A DNA stretch of 64,000 bases, taken from Fallopia convolvulus (lineage: Eukaryota; Streptophyta; Magnoliopsida; Caryophyllales; Polygonaceae). This document shows, one piece after another, positions 33,413 to 44,641 of the stretch. The translations under genes were made by a program, and so were the position numbers. Position 1 is the stretch's first letter; every line of letters begins with the position of its first letter. The notes beneath the pieces are model-generated. The model made no database searches and was not told the DNA's origin. It was given only the letters and a program-made list of their open reading frames with translations. Location of the stretch: contig OZ024724.1 in NCBI GenBank assembly GCA_964016875.1, forward strand, positions 34,123,786 to 34,187,785, read 5' to 3'.

Positions 33413-36137
33413 TAAGAATTACACATTAGTTTCTTACGCTTATCCTTTTACTTGACGCTTTTGTAAAGGCTCATTCGTCCCTTATCCTCTCACATATGCT
33501 TTAGTCGAGTCATCCTTAAACTCTAACTTGGAAGAAGCCTTACAATTCCACATATGCATAGTTGAGTTTTCTAACGTGCTCCACATAAGCAATTTCCAAA
33601 AACTCATTAATGAAAACTTTGTTTCAAAACTAGGTTTCATGTGGTCTAGAGCATAAACCTTGATGGGAAATATGTATGCTCACCAACTCTATGATTTTGG
33701 CTTTCCACATCGAACTTAGCCCACACCTTTCGATGAGGGGGAATTGGTTGTCCAAATCTTACAGTTGTAAGGATGTTAACCCCATCCCTCAATTGAATTT
33801 AGCACATACAATTATGCCAATCTTCTCTATGGAGAAATCAACAAATTCGATGTGCTTAACAAAATAAAACGAGTTGACTCTAAGTATGGAATATGCCTTA
33901 GTTCAAGGTTCGCTCACACTTAGATGTCACTTTCCGACATAAAGTCGAAGTATAGCAAATTGCCTCTTGGAAACTCCAAGAATGCGCGCCCATCAATCAA
34001 AATAGGAATTCATACCAATTCGATACTAATGGTCTTCCTAAGTTGATTGATCTAACTTGCTTTCAAACTTTCTAACCTAGGAAGTTTTTATACACATCCA
34101 ATGCCTTATGCATCAATCATATCTCTGACAAATGGCCTATGTTAACATATCCACACCTTAACATTCACTTGAGCGTCCCCAAGTCATGACACACCTAACT
34201 TATAACCGTGTGTTCATTAATCCATAGATGTTATCAAATCATGTGTATAATCATGGAATTCTATTTCCATTCCAATGTATTACAAGCCAAGAAAAAGATT
34301 TAGAAAATCTAATTCACCTTCATCTTTGTACATTGGCATCTTCATAATTTATCAATGAAGAACAAGATCTTATCATCTTAACCATTTAACTTGGTTTCTA
34401 CCAAGTAGATCATGTCATTTCCATATAGATTCATTAGACACTACTTAACCATAAGTGACCAGAATATCTATTTTATATCATGCAACAAGCATATAGAGTC
34501 TTTAGAAAGACTTTCAAATGACATTCATTTCCTTTTGGCCATTCAACACAAAGTATTCCACTTTATGTTCCTTTCATCCTAACCACCAATTCATTGAGAG
34601 TTTCCATAGGACCATCATCCATGCAACAAATTGTTAATTTGAAAGTTCTAAAACCAGCCTTTCAAATATATCAAACAAGTTCTATACATCCAAACAAATG
34701 ACACATAACATGAGCCTTTCAAAACAATCAAATGGAACATATGATGAACCAAGTTTCCAAACTCATCACAATTTTATCAAACCCTAAACTAGGAAAACCT
34801 AACATGACTTCAAATATGGTTTCATTGATTTATTCAAATAAATTGAATGCCTTATAGTAGGCGCGCCTTATGTGCCAACCGAGTGCACCAAAGACGAGCG
34901 TCGGGACCGTGCAAACGAACATCGTTGGCGACGCGTCGGGACCGTGCGAACCTTAACTTGCATCCCAAGAGCATCCATGCCATACACCGTGCACCACGAC
35001 TCGGCGTGCCTAGGTAGATGCAATCCTATGATCGTGCCAGGCCTTAGCCTTGCGATGTCACGACGCTCCCCTCATGCGACGACCAGCGTTTTGCGCCATG
35101 TGCCGAGGGGCTCTAGGCAGCGGCCCTACAAGGGCGTGCCTTTGGCGCTCCGTGGGTTTCAACCACGAACACTTAGTGTTGTTAGCATCGATGTCGAGAC
35201 TCGACACCCCTTGGCACGCCTATGGCCAAGCCAAAGGCGTGTCTAGGTTTTAATCCTAGACATCTTATGCGCCGATCCTCTTACCAAAACAACTCTTTCG
35301 ACATTAACATGTCCATTCAAGGCAAATCATGTTAACATTTACAGAAGTCAACATCAAACTACATTTTATAATTTTGACAAGTCATTTAATCTTTTAGGAT
35401 TCAACCATATGATATAACGATCTTTACATGAACATCTTTCATCATGCCAAAGTATCAAAAGTTCCTTTTGACACTTTCTAACCTTATCAAACTTTATTGA
35501 AAATGCTATGAGAGATCTCACTCTCATAAAACATTGCTCTTTACAAGTATACCACAAATCTTAATTTGAACTAATCAAGACTTTCTTATTCCTTTATCCA
35601 TAAGAAACGTGATTTTTATGAAATCACCAAGTGAACTTCCACATGCATCTTATCAAGAGACTCTTACCATCTCTTATATGGGTTCTTTAGTGCATTCATG
35701 GCCAACATGTGCATACCCTCTCACGTGGGGGGCAATCCAGTAGACCCTTAGATTAGTAGACCCGAAGGTAGTCTAATTACTCTAGTAGAACCGAAGGTAG
35801 TCTAGAGCATGAGTCATCCCAATCAAAGAATGGTCGACTCAAGGGTAGTCTGGTTTAGGATCATCCAAAAGAGAATGAGCCTAGAATCAACCTTTTAAAG
35901 TCGATCTCAAGAATTAGATTTTAGTCCTTTTCTTGCACACATGTCGTTAAGATTAACATTTAATCAAACCATAGTTTATTTCAAACCATAAACATTAAAT
36001 GATCTTATTTTGATCAAATTACACACTAATGCCCTTTAATCAAGGCATACAAACACACACATAAGTTTGTAGCACACGTCTAATGCTAAAGTACATACAT
36101 ACACATGTACATATATGGAAACAATATAATTATACAA

Positions 36138-36634
36138 TCAACCATGGCGTCTTACGCCACATAGGGAGCAATAAACCAGTTTCATTGGCCTTCGGTCCCC
36201 ATAGACCACTTGCAAATAATTGCCTCCAACCGAGGCCCCTCCATCTCGCAAAGGCGCGCCCCAAGGGACGCTTCTTCTTGGCTTGGCACGTGAGTGCTTA
36301 GCCCTTGACCTCGTACGACGCTTGAATCTCGAGTACCCTTGCCTTGCCTCATGTCCACACCTTGGATCACGAGCCTCCATCTCCTTGGAGGGTTGAGGCA
36401 CAAGAACCCCACCTTGAATAGCATCTTCAAAATCGGGTTCACACCTCACATTAGCGAGGACCCAATCCCAATACAAGTTGCTTTTATTGTACTCCTCAAG
36501 CCACTCGTCAATGTCTTGAAGTCCGCCTTGCACTTCAATCGGCCTTATGGGAAAGGAGGCTCGATTTTGACTTCCCTCAATTGAGAGGTAATGTCATCAA
36601 CCGATTTATTCCCTCGTCTAGCCAAATCCTCGAA
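36138..36634 (-). pseudogene. Possible coding remnant of X (unknown protein)
   Basis: The minus strand reads FEDLARRGNKSVDDITSQL after a possible 3' splice site at 36635-36636, then a stop at about 36545. A second frame continues with GGLQDIDEWLEEYNKSNLY and ANVRCEPDFEDAIQGG. The acidic, gag-like composition suggests former coding sequence with one frameshift. I recognise no family. Confidence 0.3.
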
Positions 36635-37047
36635 CTTAACAAGATAAAACAACAATGTATACATGAACATAAGCGAATGAATGCAAATAATATACAAATA
36701 TACGTTGAAGATTGGTTGTCTTTTGTGGTAGCATGCAATCATAAAAGTGTGTTTACATTGTTTAAGTTGAAGGAAAGTCGACCCTTGTAGATACAAAGGA
36801 TAATCAAGGCAATACGAGTAGACCCATTGAAGGGTAGTCTCGTCGGTGTAGGCCCGAAGGCAATCACCATCGACCCCTTTTACATCTTATTGAAATACTT
36901 GACTTGGATAAAGGCTATGAGTCACGGGATGAGATCCCGCTTTCCTTCAACGTATATTGCCCCTATTCCATGCCAAGGGTTGTGCAATACCGTTGTGGGA
37001 TAAAACGTACCAAACAAAACAATAGACGTGTTGGCAAGACACGACTA

Positions 37048-37206
37048 TTAGAACAAGCGTACCTTATTCGAGTCCCAAGATTCCTCTTCTTCCTTGACTT
37101 GAACGAACTCATCGTCCCATGATGTGCGTGGCTCCTCCTTTACTTGGATGAATGCCTCTTGCACTTCAACTTGAGGTACCTTCTTTGTTGTAGAAGACCG
37201 ATCCAT
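37048..37206 (-). CDS. Small acidic ORF in X right LTR (52 aa)
   Basis: Counterpart of 18048-18206, starting MDRSSTTKKVP and ending WDSNKVRLF. Rich in Glu and Lys in the middle (QVKEEEESW). A possible 5' splice site AAG-GTACGC overlaps codons 47-49. Since this is the 5' LTR of X, an exon here could join internal sequence at 36634. Function unknown. Confidence 0.35.
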   Translation of the reverse strand: MDRSSTTKKVPQVEVQEAFIQVKEEPRTSWDDEFVQVKEEEESWDSNKVRLF

Positions 37207-37818
37207 GATGCCACACTTGTGTTTGAATCACTCGTGTATTCCCACTCAAAACACGACAAGGTTTTCTTGATAACTTGTGTGTTTCCTCACCGATTTATTG
37301 TGGACAAAGGTTCTGATTTTTCGTGCCTTTCTTACCATGAAAATGGCCGACAATCCACCCTTAAATAGGCGTGGGAAACTGTCCAAAAACTGCCCTCAAA
37401 GGCGGTTACCAATCGGTTGCACAAGTGGATGGCCGAGAGTGAAAGTAGGGAAGTTGTTTGTAACTTTTTCCTCTCACTTTCCTTGTCATCAATGGGCGTC
37501 CATATTCAGCCCATCGTGGACTCCAAAAGGCTTTAAATCTAGCCTATAATAAGCCCAAGAGAGAAGCCCAAAAATCAATCCAAAAACCCAAGTGTGCGGC
37601 CCAACACGCATGGCACAAGGCTCATGCCACGCGCGCATGCTTGCGGCCCAAAAGCCCATAGGCGCGCCCCATGGGCCGGCCCACCTAGCCCCACCCCTTA
37701 GCTAGTTGAGCTACCATCCCGCTAGTTGAGCTGGCTTGAGTTGCGTTGAACTAGATGAGCTAACTTTCTAGCTAGTTGAGCTAACTTGAGCTAGTGTGAG
37801 CTAGATTGAGCTTCCATG

Positions 37819-38263
37819 AGTATAGTAGAGTCAGGTTCGTCCACGGGAATGAGAATAGTGCTAAAGATTAGTCGATAAACTAAGAAAAGCAAAGAAATCA
37901 CGAGCAAACCAAGTCAGGACCGAACCAAGGTGGGTCGTTCACGACCTTAAGAGGGTCGGTCCTGGGCACAATCAATGAAACACACACAAAACTAGCAAAG
38001 GTTCGAGCACGACGTTATGGGTCGAGATCGAAGCAAAGACACAAGCTTTAATTAATATAAAAGACAAATTGCAGGGCTAGGGCTACCACAACGACAATCA
38101 TACTTGCTTCCAACAAGAACTCACAACTATCATGTAATTTAGATCATAGAAGAATCAAATTTCGCAAACAATTCAAGTTATTCAATCGAATTTCGCAAAT
38201 TAAACAACTTTCTATCTATCCTTCAACCTAGGAATATCAACTTTCGCAAATAATCCTATTAGA
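37819..38263 (-). repeat. A2-family LTR fragment inside X 5' LTR
   Basis: 445 bases matching A2 LTR positions 30395-30837. Its left junction CTTCCATG-AGTATAG is identical to the deletion junction of the A2 3' LTR at 18887, so both derive from one event. Confidence 0.85.
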
Positions 38264-39092
38264 GCATCCAACTAGTTGAGTTGGCTTGAGCTGCGTTGGA
38301 GCTAGTTCAGCTAACTTTCTAGCTAGTTGAGCTAACTTGAGCTGGTGTGAGGTAGATTGAGCTTCCATGTGCTAGTTCCTAGCTACATGAGCTTCTTATA
38401 AAGCTTATACAATGAGTCTAGAGTTTGTTCAAGCTCCTAGAGCATACTCTAAGCTAGTATGAAGCTCCTAGAGCATACATAGCCATGTGCCAAGCTAAAC
38501 ACAAGCTTTGGTTCTTGCCTAAAGCATCTACCAAGCTTAGAGAAGCTTCCTAATTCATATTAGAACATGCACAAAGCTATTAGACTCAATTACAAAGCTC
38601 AAAACTTACCTTAGCATCACAACTCGTGCTCGGCGCCATGGGCCAATGGCCTAGGCGCGCCGCAAGCTCCACCGCATCCTCGTAGGTGCGTCGCTAGCCT
38701 CAATGCATCCTCTTTGTGCCATTGCACCACCCTGGGCGCGCCCCTACAGCCGTGACATGAACGTTAAGTTCAATCACAAGGCGCGCCAAACCAACCGAGC
38801 CTTGAATCCTCTAGAACGAGTCCTCGTCGCGCCACGCCCTTGCACGGTGTCGTTGCACCGCGCCGACTCCAAGCGACGCCACCTCCAAGGCGCGCCCTTG
38901 CCTTATGTCGTGGCACTCGAGGTTCCATACCTCGGTGTTGGTGTGCAATTCACTTTTAGATCTATGACAACTCTCTATAATCACATCATGGAAAGTCATA
39001 CATGTCAATTCCTCGATCGACATTACCAATATGACTTCTTAACCTCAACATGCTCTTATAGGGATTTGATGACTTGACACAAATCACCAACA

Positions 39093-39862
39093 AATAGTGA
39101 AAAATATCTTTTATTTTATTTATTATAGGCGTGTTTTTCAATTTAATAATGTAGAGAATTCAATCAATAGGCTGATGTTAGTTGGTTGAATATTCTCTCT
39201 CCTTGTTGTTATAGATATTTAAAATTTGTTAGGATATTTTCTTAAATAAATAAATCACCCATGATTTATTTTATTTAAGGAAATATAGATAGATATAGTT
39301 ATAGATATTTTATTATATCTTGGAAAGCAAGACAAGGAGGCCTAATCTATCTAATTAGGGTCGGCCATCTAGTTGCCTTGTTCTCCAAGGTTTAGCTTTG
39401 TATTCTACTATAAATACTTTTCAGTTTCATTGATAAAAATCAGCTTGAGAGAAATTAAACCCAATTGGTTTAATATATATCTTGGGCTCCAAAAACAATC
39501 GTGTGTGCTTGAAATTGCTCTAGTTCGATCGATCATCATCATCTTGAGATCTCTTTCTCTCTTGTTCGAATCTGATTTGTAGTTTATTCAATTGGATTGT
39601 TCTAGTTGTGATTGTTAAAGATCAAACTAGTTAATCATTCAGATTTAGCGTTAGAGCCAATCCATTTGAACTATCAAGTTGAATATCTCAATATTTCAGA
39701 TCGGTTCCTTTCAATCAATTCTCAATTCAGTTTCATTACTTGTTGTGCACGTCTCTCAAATTGATAGCAAATTCAGGTTGGATCATTCGTTACTTGCAAG
39801 ATCGGGACATGTTGGGTCATATACGAGATTATCAAGGAGGATTCCGAGGCAATCACGTATCA
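39093..39862 (+). repeat. Y LTR shared by Y3 (upstream) and Y2 (downstream)
   Basis: Ends CACGTATCA at 39862. Contains the TTAGCGTTAGAGCC block common to all Y LTRs and a TATA-like CTATAAATAC near 39409. The first five bases (AATAG) are the target duplication of X. Confidence 0.8.
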
Positions 39863-39864
39863 AG

Positions 39865-39872
39865 TGGTATCA
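39865..39872 (+). promoter_or_regulatory. Primer-binding site of Y2 (degenerate tRNA-iMet type)
   Basis: TGGTATCA lies two bases after the LTR, matching the first eight bases of the usual initiator-Met site; the following bases diverge. Confidence 0.65.
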
Positions 39873-41191
39873 TATTCCAGCGTCTCGCCAAGTAATTTCT
39901 TCTTTCCTTAATTTGCTTTCTAGTCAATTTAATTCAGTTTTTGATCCCAAAGCTTACACCTTTAAACAAAGTTGCAATTTTTGAGACCAAGGCTGAATTT
40001 TTCACCCACCAACTACCATAATTTTGCCACCCTCCACCACGAACCACCACCCTCCACCACGAACTGGTGTCGGTCCCTACAACCGCACCACTCCCCACCA
40101 CCGTCCGAATCCAACCCCACCAACCCCACCTCCATCGGACAACCCTAACCCCTAATCACCATTCCGCCCATTCTCGAAACCCTAACCCTAATTTTCGAGA
40201 AACCCTACCTAAACCCTAACCCTAAACCGAAACCCAACTCCTCCAAACCCTAGAGCCAAACCGAGCCACCAACTTCAAACCCTAGTCTCGGCCGAACCAT
40301 CCCAAATCCTCTTTATGGTTACTTGCCCCCCAAGTAATTAACCAATTAGGAGATTTTTAAGGGATTGTTGCATTTTTTTGGTTAAATTGGTTGAGTTTAG
40401 TTGCAATATAGATTGGCAATTGTTTTCCTACAGTTTGATAAGCTTTTCATTCATATTGCATGATTGATTGAGATTCATATTGCTTGTTTAATATTTGCTA
40501 ATTTTTGTCATTGCATACCTAAATTTCGGCCAGCCTTGTATCTTCTTTGTTAATTTGGCTTCTAGTTGGTTTCATTGGTAGTTTAAAGTCACTTAGTTGA
40601 AAAAATCAGTTTGGTATTCATTTCTGCCCTATTGTTGTTTTTGCATCCATTATTGCATTGTTTTGCTTGATTCCTCATTCTAGCACTAGAGTAGTTTGTG
40701 CATAAAGTCAAAAAAAATCAGAAAAGAAAAGTGATCTACCCCAGCTAGTTTCAAGCCACTTTCACCCCTAGTGATTGCTTGCTAGAAAAGTAGATAAGTA
40801 AAAATCACTTTGAAGAAAATTAGTGACGAAATAAAAGTCACTTCAGCCTACCATATTTCTGTCCTTGCATGCTTAAATTCGGCTTTATTAACTTGCATAG
40901 AGTCAATTGAGAGATTGCATGTGTTTAGAAGCTTATAAAGGGATATCTTGCATTGTTTGTCTTATTGCATACTCGCTATTTGCTTGAACTGCATATTTCC
41001 TTTAATTATCATTAGTATACCATATCTACACCATATCTACCCCTTTACTCCCTCAATTCAACCCAAAAACTAAATTAGTTGATCGGAATGCTTTGAGGCA
41101 AGTTTTGGCTTGATTAAGGTGTGGTATTGCTTGTTGTGATTTTGCTTTAGAACACACTACTCTCTCTCGTTTCTTGCTTGTTTCAGGAACA
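39873..41191 (+). other. Leader region of Y2
   Basis: 1.3 kb before gag with no convincing gene. A C-rich part (40010-40300) contains several AACCCTAA-type telomere-like motifs. The last 230 bases match Y1 from 10349. Confidence 0.7.
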
Positions 41192-41374
41192 ATGGTGATC
41201 CCAAACGAGCCTAACCCGACTGAATTGAATCTCACTAAAGAGGAAATCGACTTCATTAGGTTGTCCATTAATGAGAGCATGAGGGAAGGGCAGTCACGAG
41301 CTGTAGAGGTCGCAACTGCGACCATGAATCTGAGAATGCAGCGTATTGAGGAGCAACTTGCAACATTAATTGAA

Positions 41375-42524
41375 GGGATTTTTCTTTTAGTACCCATGTG
41401 ATTTTGACTTTTTCTTTTGGTGGCCAAAAAAAATTCTTATTCCTTTTGGTACCCTTCTACTTTTAACATTTTCCATCTCGTAGCCAAAATAGACCCAAAT
41501 CTCAAATTCCATCCAAATTTAACATTTTCCGTCAAAAACAATTATATAAAAAAATACTAAAATATGAATTGAACGACAGTAATAATCAAATCAAAAAGCC
41601 CTTTCATGTCAAACCCCCTCACACCCAAATTAAATAAAACCCTCAAATTGAAGAAAAGAGCCCACCATCATCCTTCACCTTTATCTTCATCTCGCTGCTC
41701 TCCGCACCGCCATCAACACCAACACAATCAAGCCCACATCCACTCTGCAAACACTCGTAGAAATTATCGATCGGGAAATTGGCTGAGGCAATCCCAACAG
41801 AGAACTCCATATTGTCGCGGGACCTCCTAAACTCGACAATGTTCAGCCAGACAAAGAAGACCTTGACGCTGACCACGGTGAGATTGGTGAGCTTCTTCTT
41901 GGAGATGACGCCGAAAATCTTAGACTTGTAACTCAATTGATTGGATCTTCCAGGGAGAAGGAGCATGAGCCTTTGCCATAGGCACTAAATATGCCCGTAT
42001 CATCTTCTAAGTCGTAGTCAAGGGCGCCCTTTGGTAGCAGGCCAATGGGGAAATTGAAAGCCTCGAGAGCCCTACTTTTGACCCCGAACTAATGAATCAG
42101 AATCCGACCCCAAATTAAAGCCCTAATTTCGTACCTGATTTTCACACCCGCCTCAACGGAATCAGAATCCGACCTCACCACGTGTGGTTATCGGCCTTGG
42201 CCTCACCGGTAGGTGAATTATGTGTCGCTCCTCTTGTGTGTTCGTCGGTCTTCCGAGTTCTTGTCGCCCAGTAATGGTTGAGAAAGAAAGTGGGAGTTTT
42301 GGTCGAGAAAGCGAGTTCTGTCAAACCAGTTCAATTCATATTTTAGTTTTTATTTTAATTTTTTAGACGGAAAATGTAAAATTTGGATGGAATTTGAGAT
42401 TTGGGCCTATTTTGGTTACGAAAAGGAAAATGTTAAAAGTAGGAGGGTACCAAAAGGAATAAAAAAAACTTTTGGGCACCAAAAGGAAAAGTCAAAACCA
42501 CAGGGATACCAAAAGGAAAATCTC
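41375..42524. mobile_element. Pack-MULE carrying a DUF538-like gene fragment
   Basis: 1,150 bases between 9-bp target duplications TTAATTGAA (41366-41374 and 42525-42533). Y1 shows the empty site. Terminal inverted repeats of about 160 bases begin G(G/A)GATTTT(T/C)CTTTT. The centre is GC-richer and codes, on the minus strand, for a DUF538-like stretch. No transposase. Confidence 0.85.
41690..42070 (-). pseudogene. DUF538-family gene fragment captured by the Pack-MULE
   Basis: Minus-strand reading shows ALEAFNFPIGLLPKG, then GSCSFSLE, and in a shifted frame LSYKSKIFGVISKKKL, VKVFFVWLNIVEF and EFSVGIASANFPIDNF ending near a Cys-rich CGLDC. This order is that of plant DUF538 proteins, which are small and of unclear role. 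One frameshift lies near 41940. No intron is evident in the captured part. Family assignment is from memory of the motif order. Confidence 0.7.
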
Positions 42525-43969
42525 TTAATTGAATCATCTCAAGCAAGTTAAAAAGTTGCCCCTGCAATAGAGCTTTGAAGTGACCCAAATAATGCCTCAG
42601 CTAGCAACAAAGGCAAACAACATGTAGATGATGAAGAGCATGATGTGCTTGCTAGCTACAACAAAGAACAAGATCTACCGGGCCATTATTCACCCACGGC
42701 CAGCCGAGGTAGAGGAAGAGGCATGGGAACGAGGCAACCACCAGTTACACATAAACAAATCTATACTCAGCAATCAAACCGGTTTCCTCAAGCCACTCAT
42801 CATGCACAACAACAACACAACAATCCTTTTGATGATGTGACTTATGGCTATCCCGGGGAAGAAAGGCGCCCATGGCATCCTCCCCTTGATGATTTTTACA
42901 ACCAAGCTAAGGTTGTAGAAGATATTCCACCAGCTTATGGAGTACAACAGCCAGCCAACTACAACAACGCCAATCAGAACGTGAACCAAATTGGTAAACG
43001 TGATACTAAGATCAAGATAGAGCCATTCAGTGTAGAGCTCAATCCGGAGAAGTATCTAGAGTGGGAAAAAGCTACAAACTTCATTCTAGATCACATGGGC
43101 TATGTAGAATGGGAGAAAGTTGTTGTTGTTATCCACTTTGTTGGGACCGCTAGAAATTGGTGGTTCCGAATGAAGGAGGATAGAATTAGAAAGGCCTTAC
43201 CACCTATTGAAACTTGGGGCTAGCTGAAGCTTGTCATGAGAAAGAAGTATATGCCAAAACAACACACTGAGCACATGAGGCTTAAAGTTGTCACATGCAA
43301 ACAAGGTACCAAGTCTCCAACTGGGTACTTCATTGAGCTAGAGGATTTGAGTTTCAAAGTGGGAATTCACCATTCCCAACGGTCTCTAAGGACCCAATTC
43401 ATGGCTGGACTGGATCAATCTATTAAAGACACACTTGAGATTCAACAAATCAAGGATCTCAATTTCTTAGTACATTCAGCCCAACTACTCTATGAGCAGC
43501 AACAAAGGAAGAAGAAGGAAGCTTGGAACGCTCCAAAGAGGTATAATTCTAATTCTAGTTCAAATTCCAATTCTTATTCTTCTAACCCTTCATTGCAGCC
43601 AAAGGGAGCTTTTAGCTCAACTAAACCAGCAGGTTCTCAAGGTCAAAGATGTCCCACAAATGCACCACAAAATCAGCAAAAGGCACGTGATATTGTGTGC
43701 TATAAATGCCAGGGAAGAGGTCATTACACTAAGGATTGTCCAAAACAGAAACAAGTGCTCCTTACCACCAATGGAGGATATGTGAGTGATGAAGAAATAC
43801 CTCCAAATCAAGTGGAGGAGGAGAGCAATGGACAAGAAGAAGAGGACGTGGAGGCCATTGTACCAGATTGCACCGAACAGCCTTTAACCTTGGTAACAAT
43901 GCGTACTCTAACTTTACAAGAAACACCTAGGGTAGATCAAAGGGAAAATATTTTCATACTAGGTGTACT

Positions 43970-44641
43970 GTGAAGAATCAAGTGTTATGCATGATAATTG
44001 ATAGTGGTAGCTATTGTAACATTATTAAAACAAAGGTAGATGATCACTTGCAATTAAAAACTCAACCTAGGGCTACTAGTTATTGTCTCAATGGTATTAA
44101 TGATACAGATGGTTCTAACATAGTTACTCATCAGTGTTTAGTCCGTGTTTCCATAGGCAATTATGTTGATGATATCATGTGTGATGTGGTAAACATGGAA
44201 TGCACTCATATCTTGTTAGGTAGACCATGGTTATTCGATAGGAGAGTTATTTATGATGGCATGCTTAATACCTATTCGTTTAACTATGACGGGAGGAGAG
44301 TGTCTCTTCTACCACTGTCGCCCCAACAAGTTTTACATGACCAGGTACGAAGGGACCAATCTAGGGCACTTAGGCGCGCCAAGGAAGAAAAGGAAGAGGC
44401 CGAAGCTGCGGCCAAGGCAGCGCCGCACCGCTCAGCACCCGTTGCATCCACAAGCAACACCGGCGTTTCCCAGTCTGGCTGGCTCAAATTTTAGGACAAC
44501 ATCAAGCACGAGTGGATCTATTGAATGGGACAAAGAACGCCGAGAAAATGTCCCTAAATCATCGAAAGTGCCGAGCAACACTTCCAGCAGTGCACCTGAG
44601 ACGAAAACGGGGTTATCTCCCAAACCACTCGAGCGTTTTGG
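43970..44641 (+). pseudogene. Aspartic protease region of Y2
   Basis: Contains MIIDSGSYCNIIKTKV (DSG active site) and MECTHILLGRPWLFD. It follows gag after a one-base-type frameshift. The linker is Ala/Glu-rich, shifts frame near 44480 and ends with the KPLERFG stop. The equivalent Y1 segment is broken at different points. Confidence 0.75.

Larger units (their letters stand above)
32449..36747 (-). other. Interior of X
   Basis: 4.3 kb without recognisable gag-pol domains on either strand. The polypurine tract is at 32451-32461 and the MULE at 32633-33412. A GC-rich patch (34860-35280) contains GGCGCGCC (34860). Motifs of the type GTAGACCCGAAGGTAGTC near 35755-35850 are shared with the LTR. 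A candidate acidic coding exon lies at about 36140-36634. Confidence 0.6.
17749..39092 (-). mobile_element. Large-LTR element X without recognisable pol (LARD-like), hosting A2 and a MULE
   Basis: Two related long terminal sequences, 17749-32448 (split by A2) and 36748-39092, flank a 4.3-kb interior. On the + strand both start TG(G/T)GTTTACATTG and end ACCAACA, fitting TG...CA. The flanks are AAGAG (17744-17748) and AATAG (39093-39097), a 5-bp target duplication with one change, and the joined flanks reproduce the Y family sequence. A polypurine tract AATGGGGGAGG (minus strand, 32451-32461) sets the orientation. I see no RT or integrase in the interior, so it is probably non-autonomous or gutted. 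No standard primer-binding site was found next to 36748. Confidence 0.75.
36748..39092 (-). repeat. X 5' LTR (with embedded A2-LTR fragment)
   Basis: 2,345 bases. It aligns with the left LTR except for an A2-type LTR fragment (37819-38263) and a 110-base local duplication around it (37700-37818 versus 38264-38373). GGCGCGCC sites at 37661, 38654, 38735, 38780 and 38889. The outer end is ACCAACA at 39092. Confidence 0.8.
41192..43973 (+). pseudogene. Gag of Y2, split by a Pack-MULE
   Basis: Starts MVIPNEPNP at 41192, is interrupted at 41375, and resumes at 42525 with TTAATTGAATC. An AGT-CAA of Y1 has become AGT-TAA just after. The main gag domain (42645-43223) contains YLEWEKATNFILDHMG and TARNWWFRM and stops at TAG after TWG. 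The next part (43236-43973) has the CCHC knuckle CYKCQGRGHYTKDC and ends by frameshift near 43965, next to the protease. Confidence 0.8.

Noticed and set aside
34872..35253. Arg-rich 124-codon frame in the X interior
   Set aside because: GC-rich patch with few stops in several frames at once; no start context or homology recognised.
36720..36747. Primer-binding site of X next to its 5' LTR
   Set aside because: The bases after the LTR do not match the tRNA 3' ends I know (no TGG within a few bases), so none was called.
44371..44380. GGCGCGCC in Y2 protease linker as part of the X motif set
   Set aside because: Single occurrence in Y2; Y1 has a different sequence there, so likely chance.
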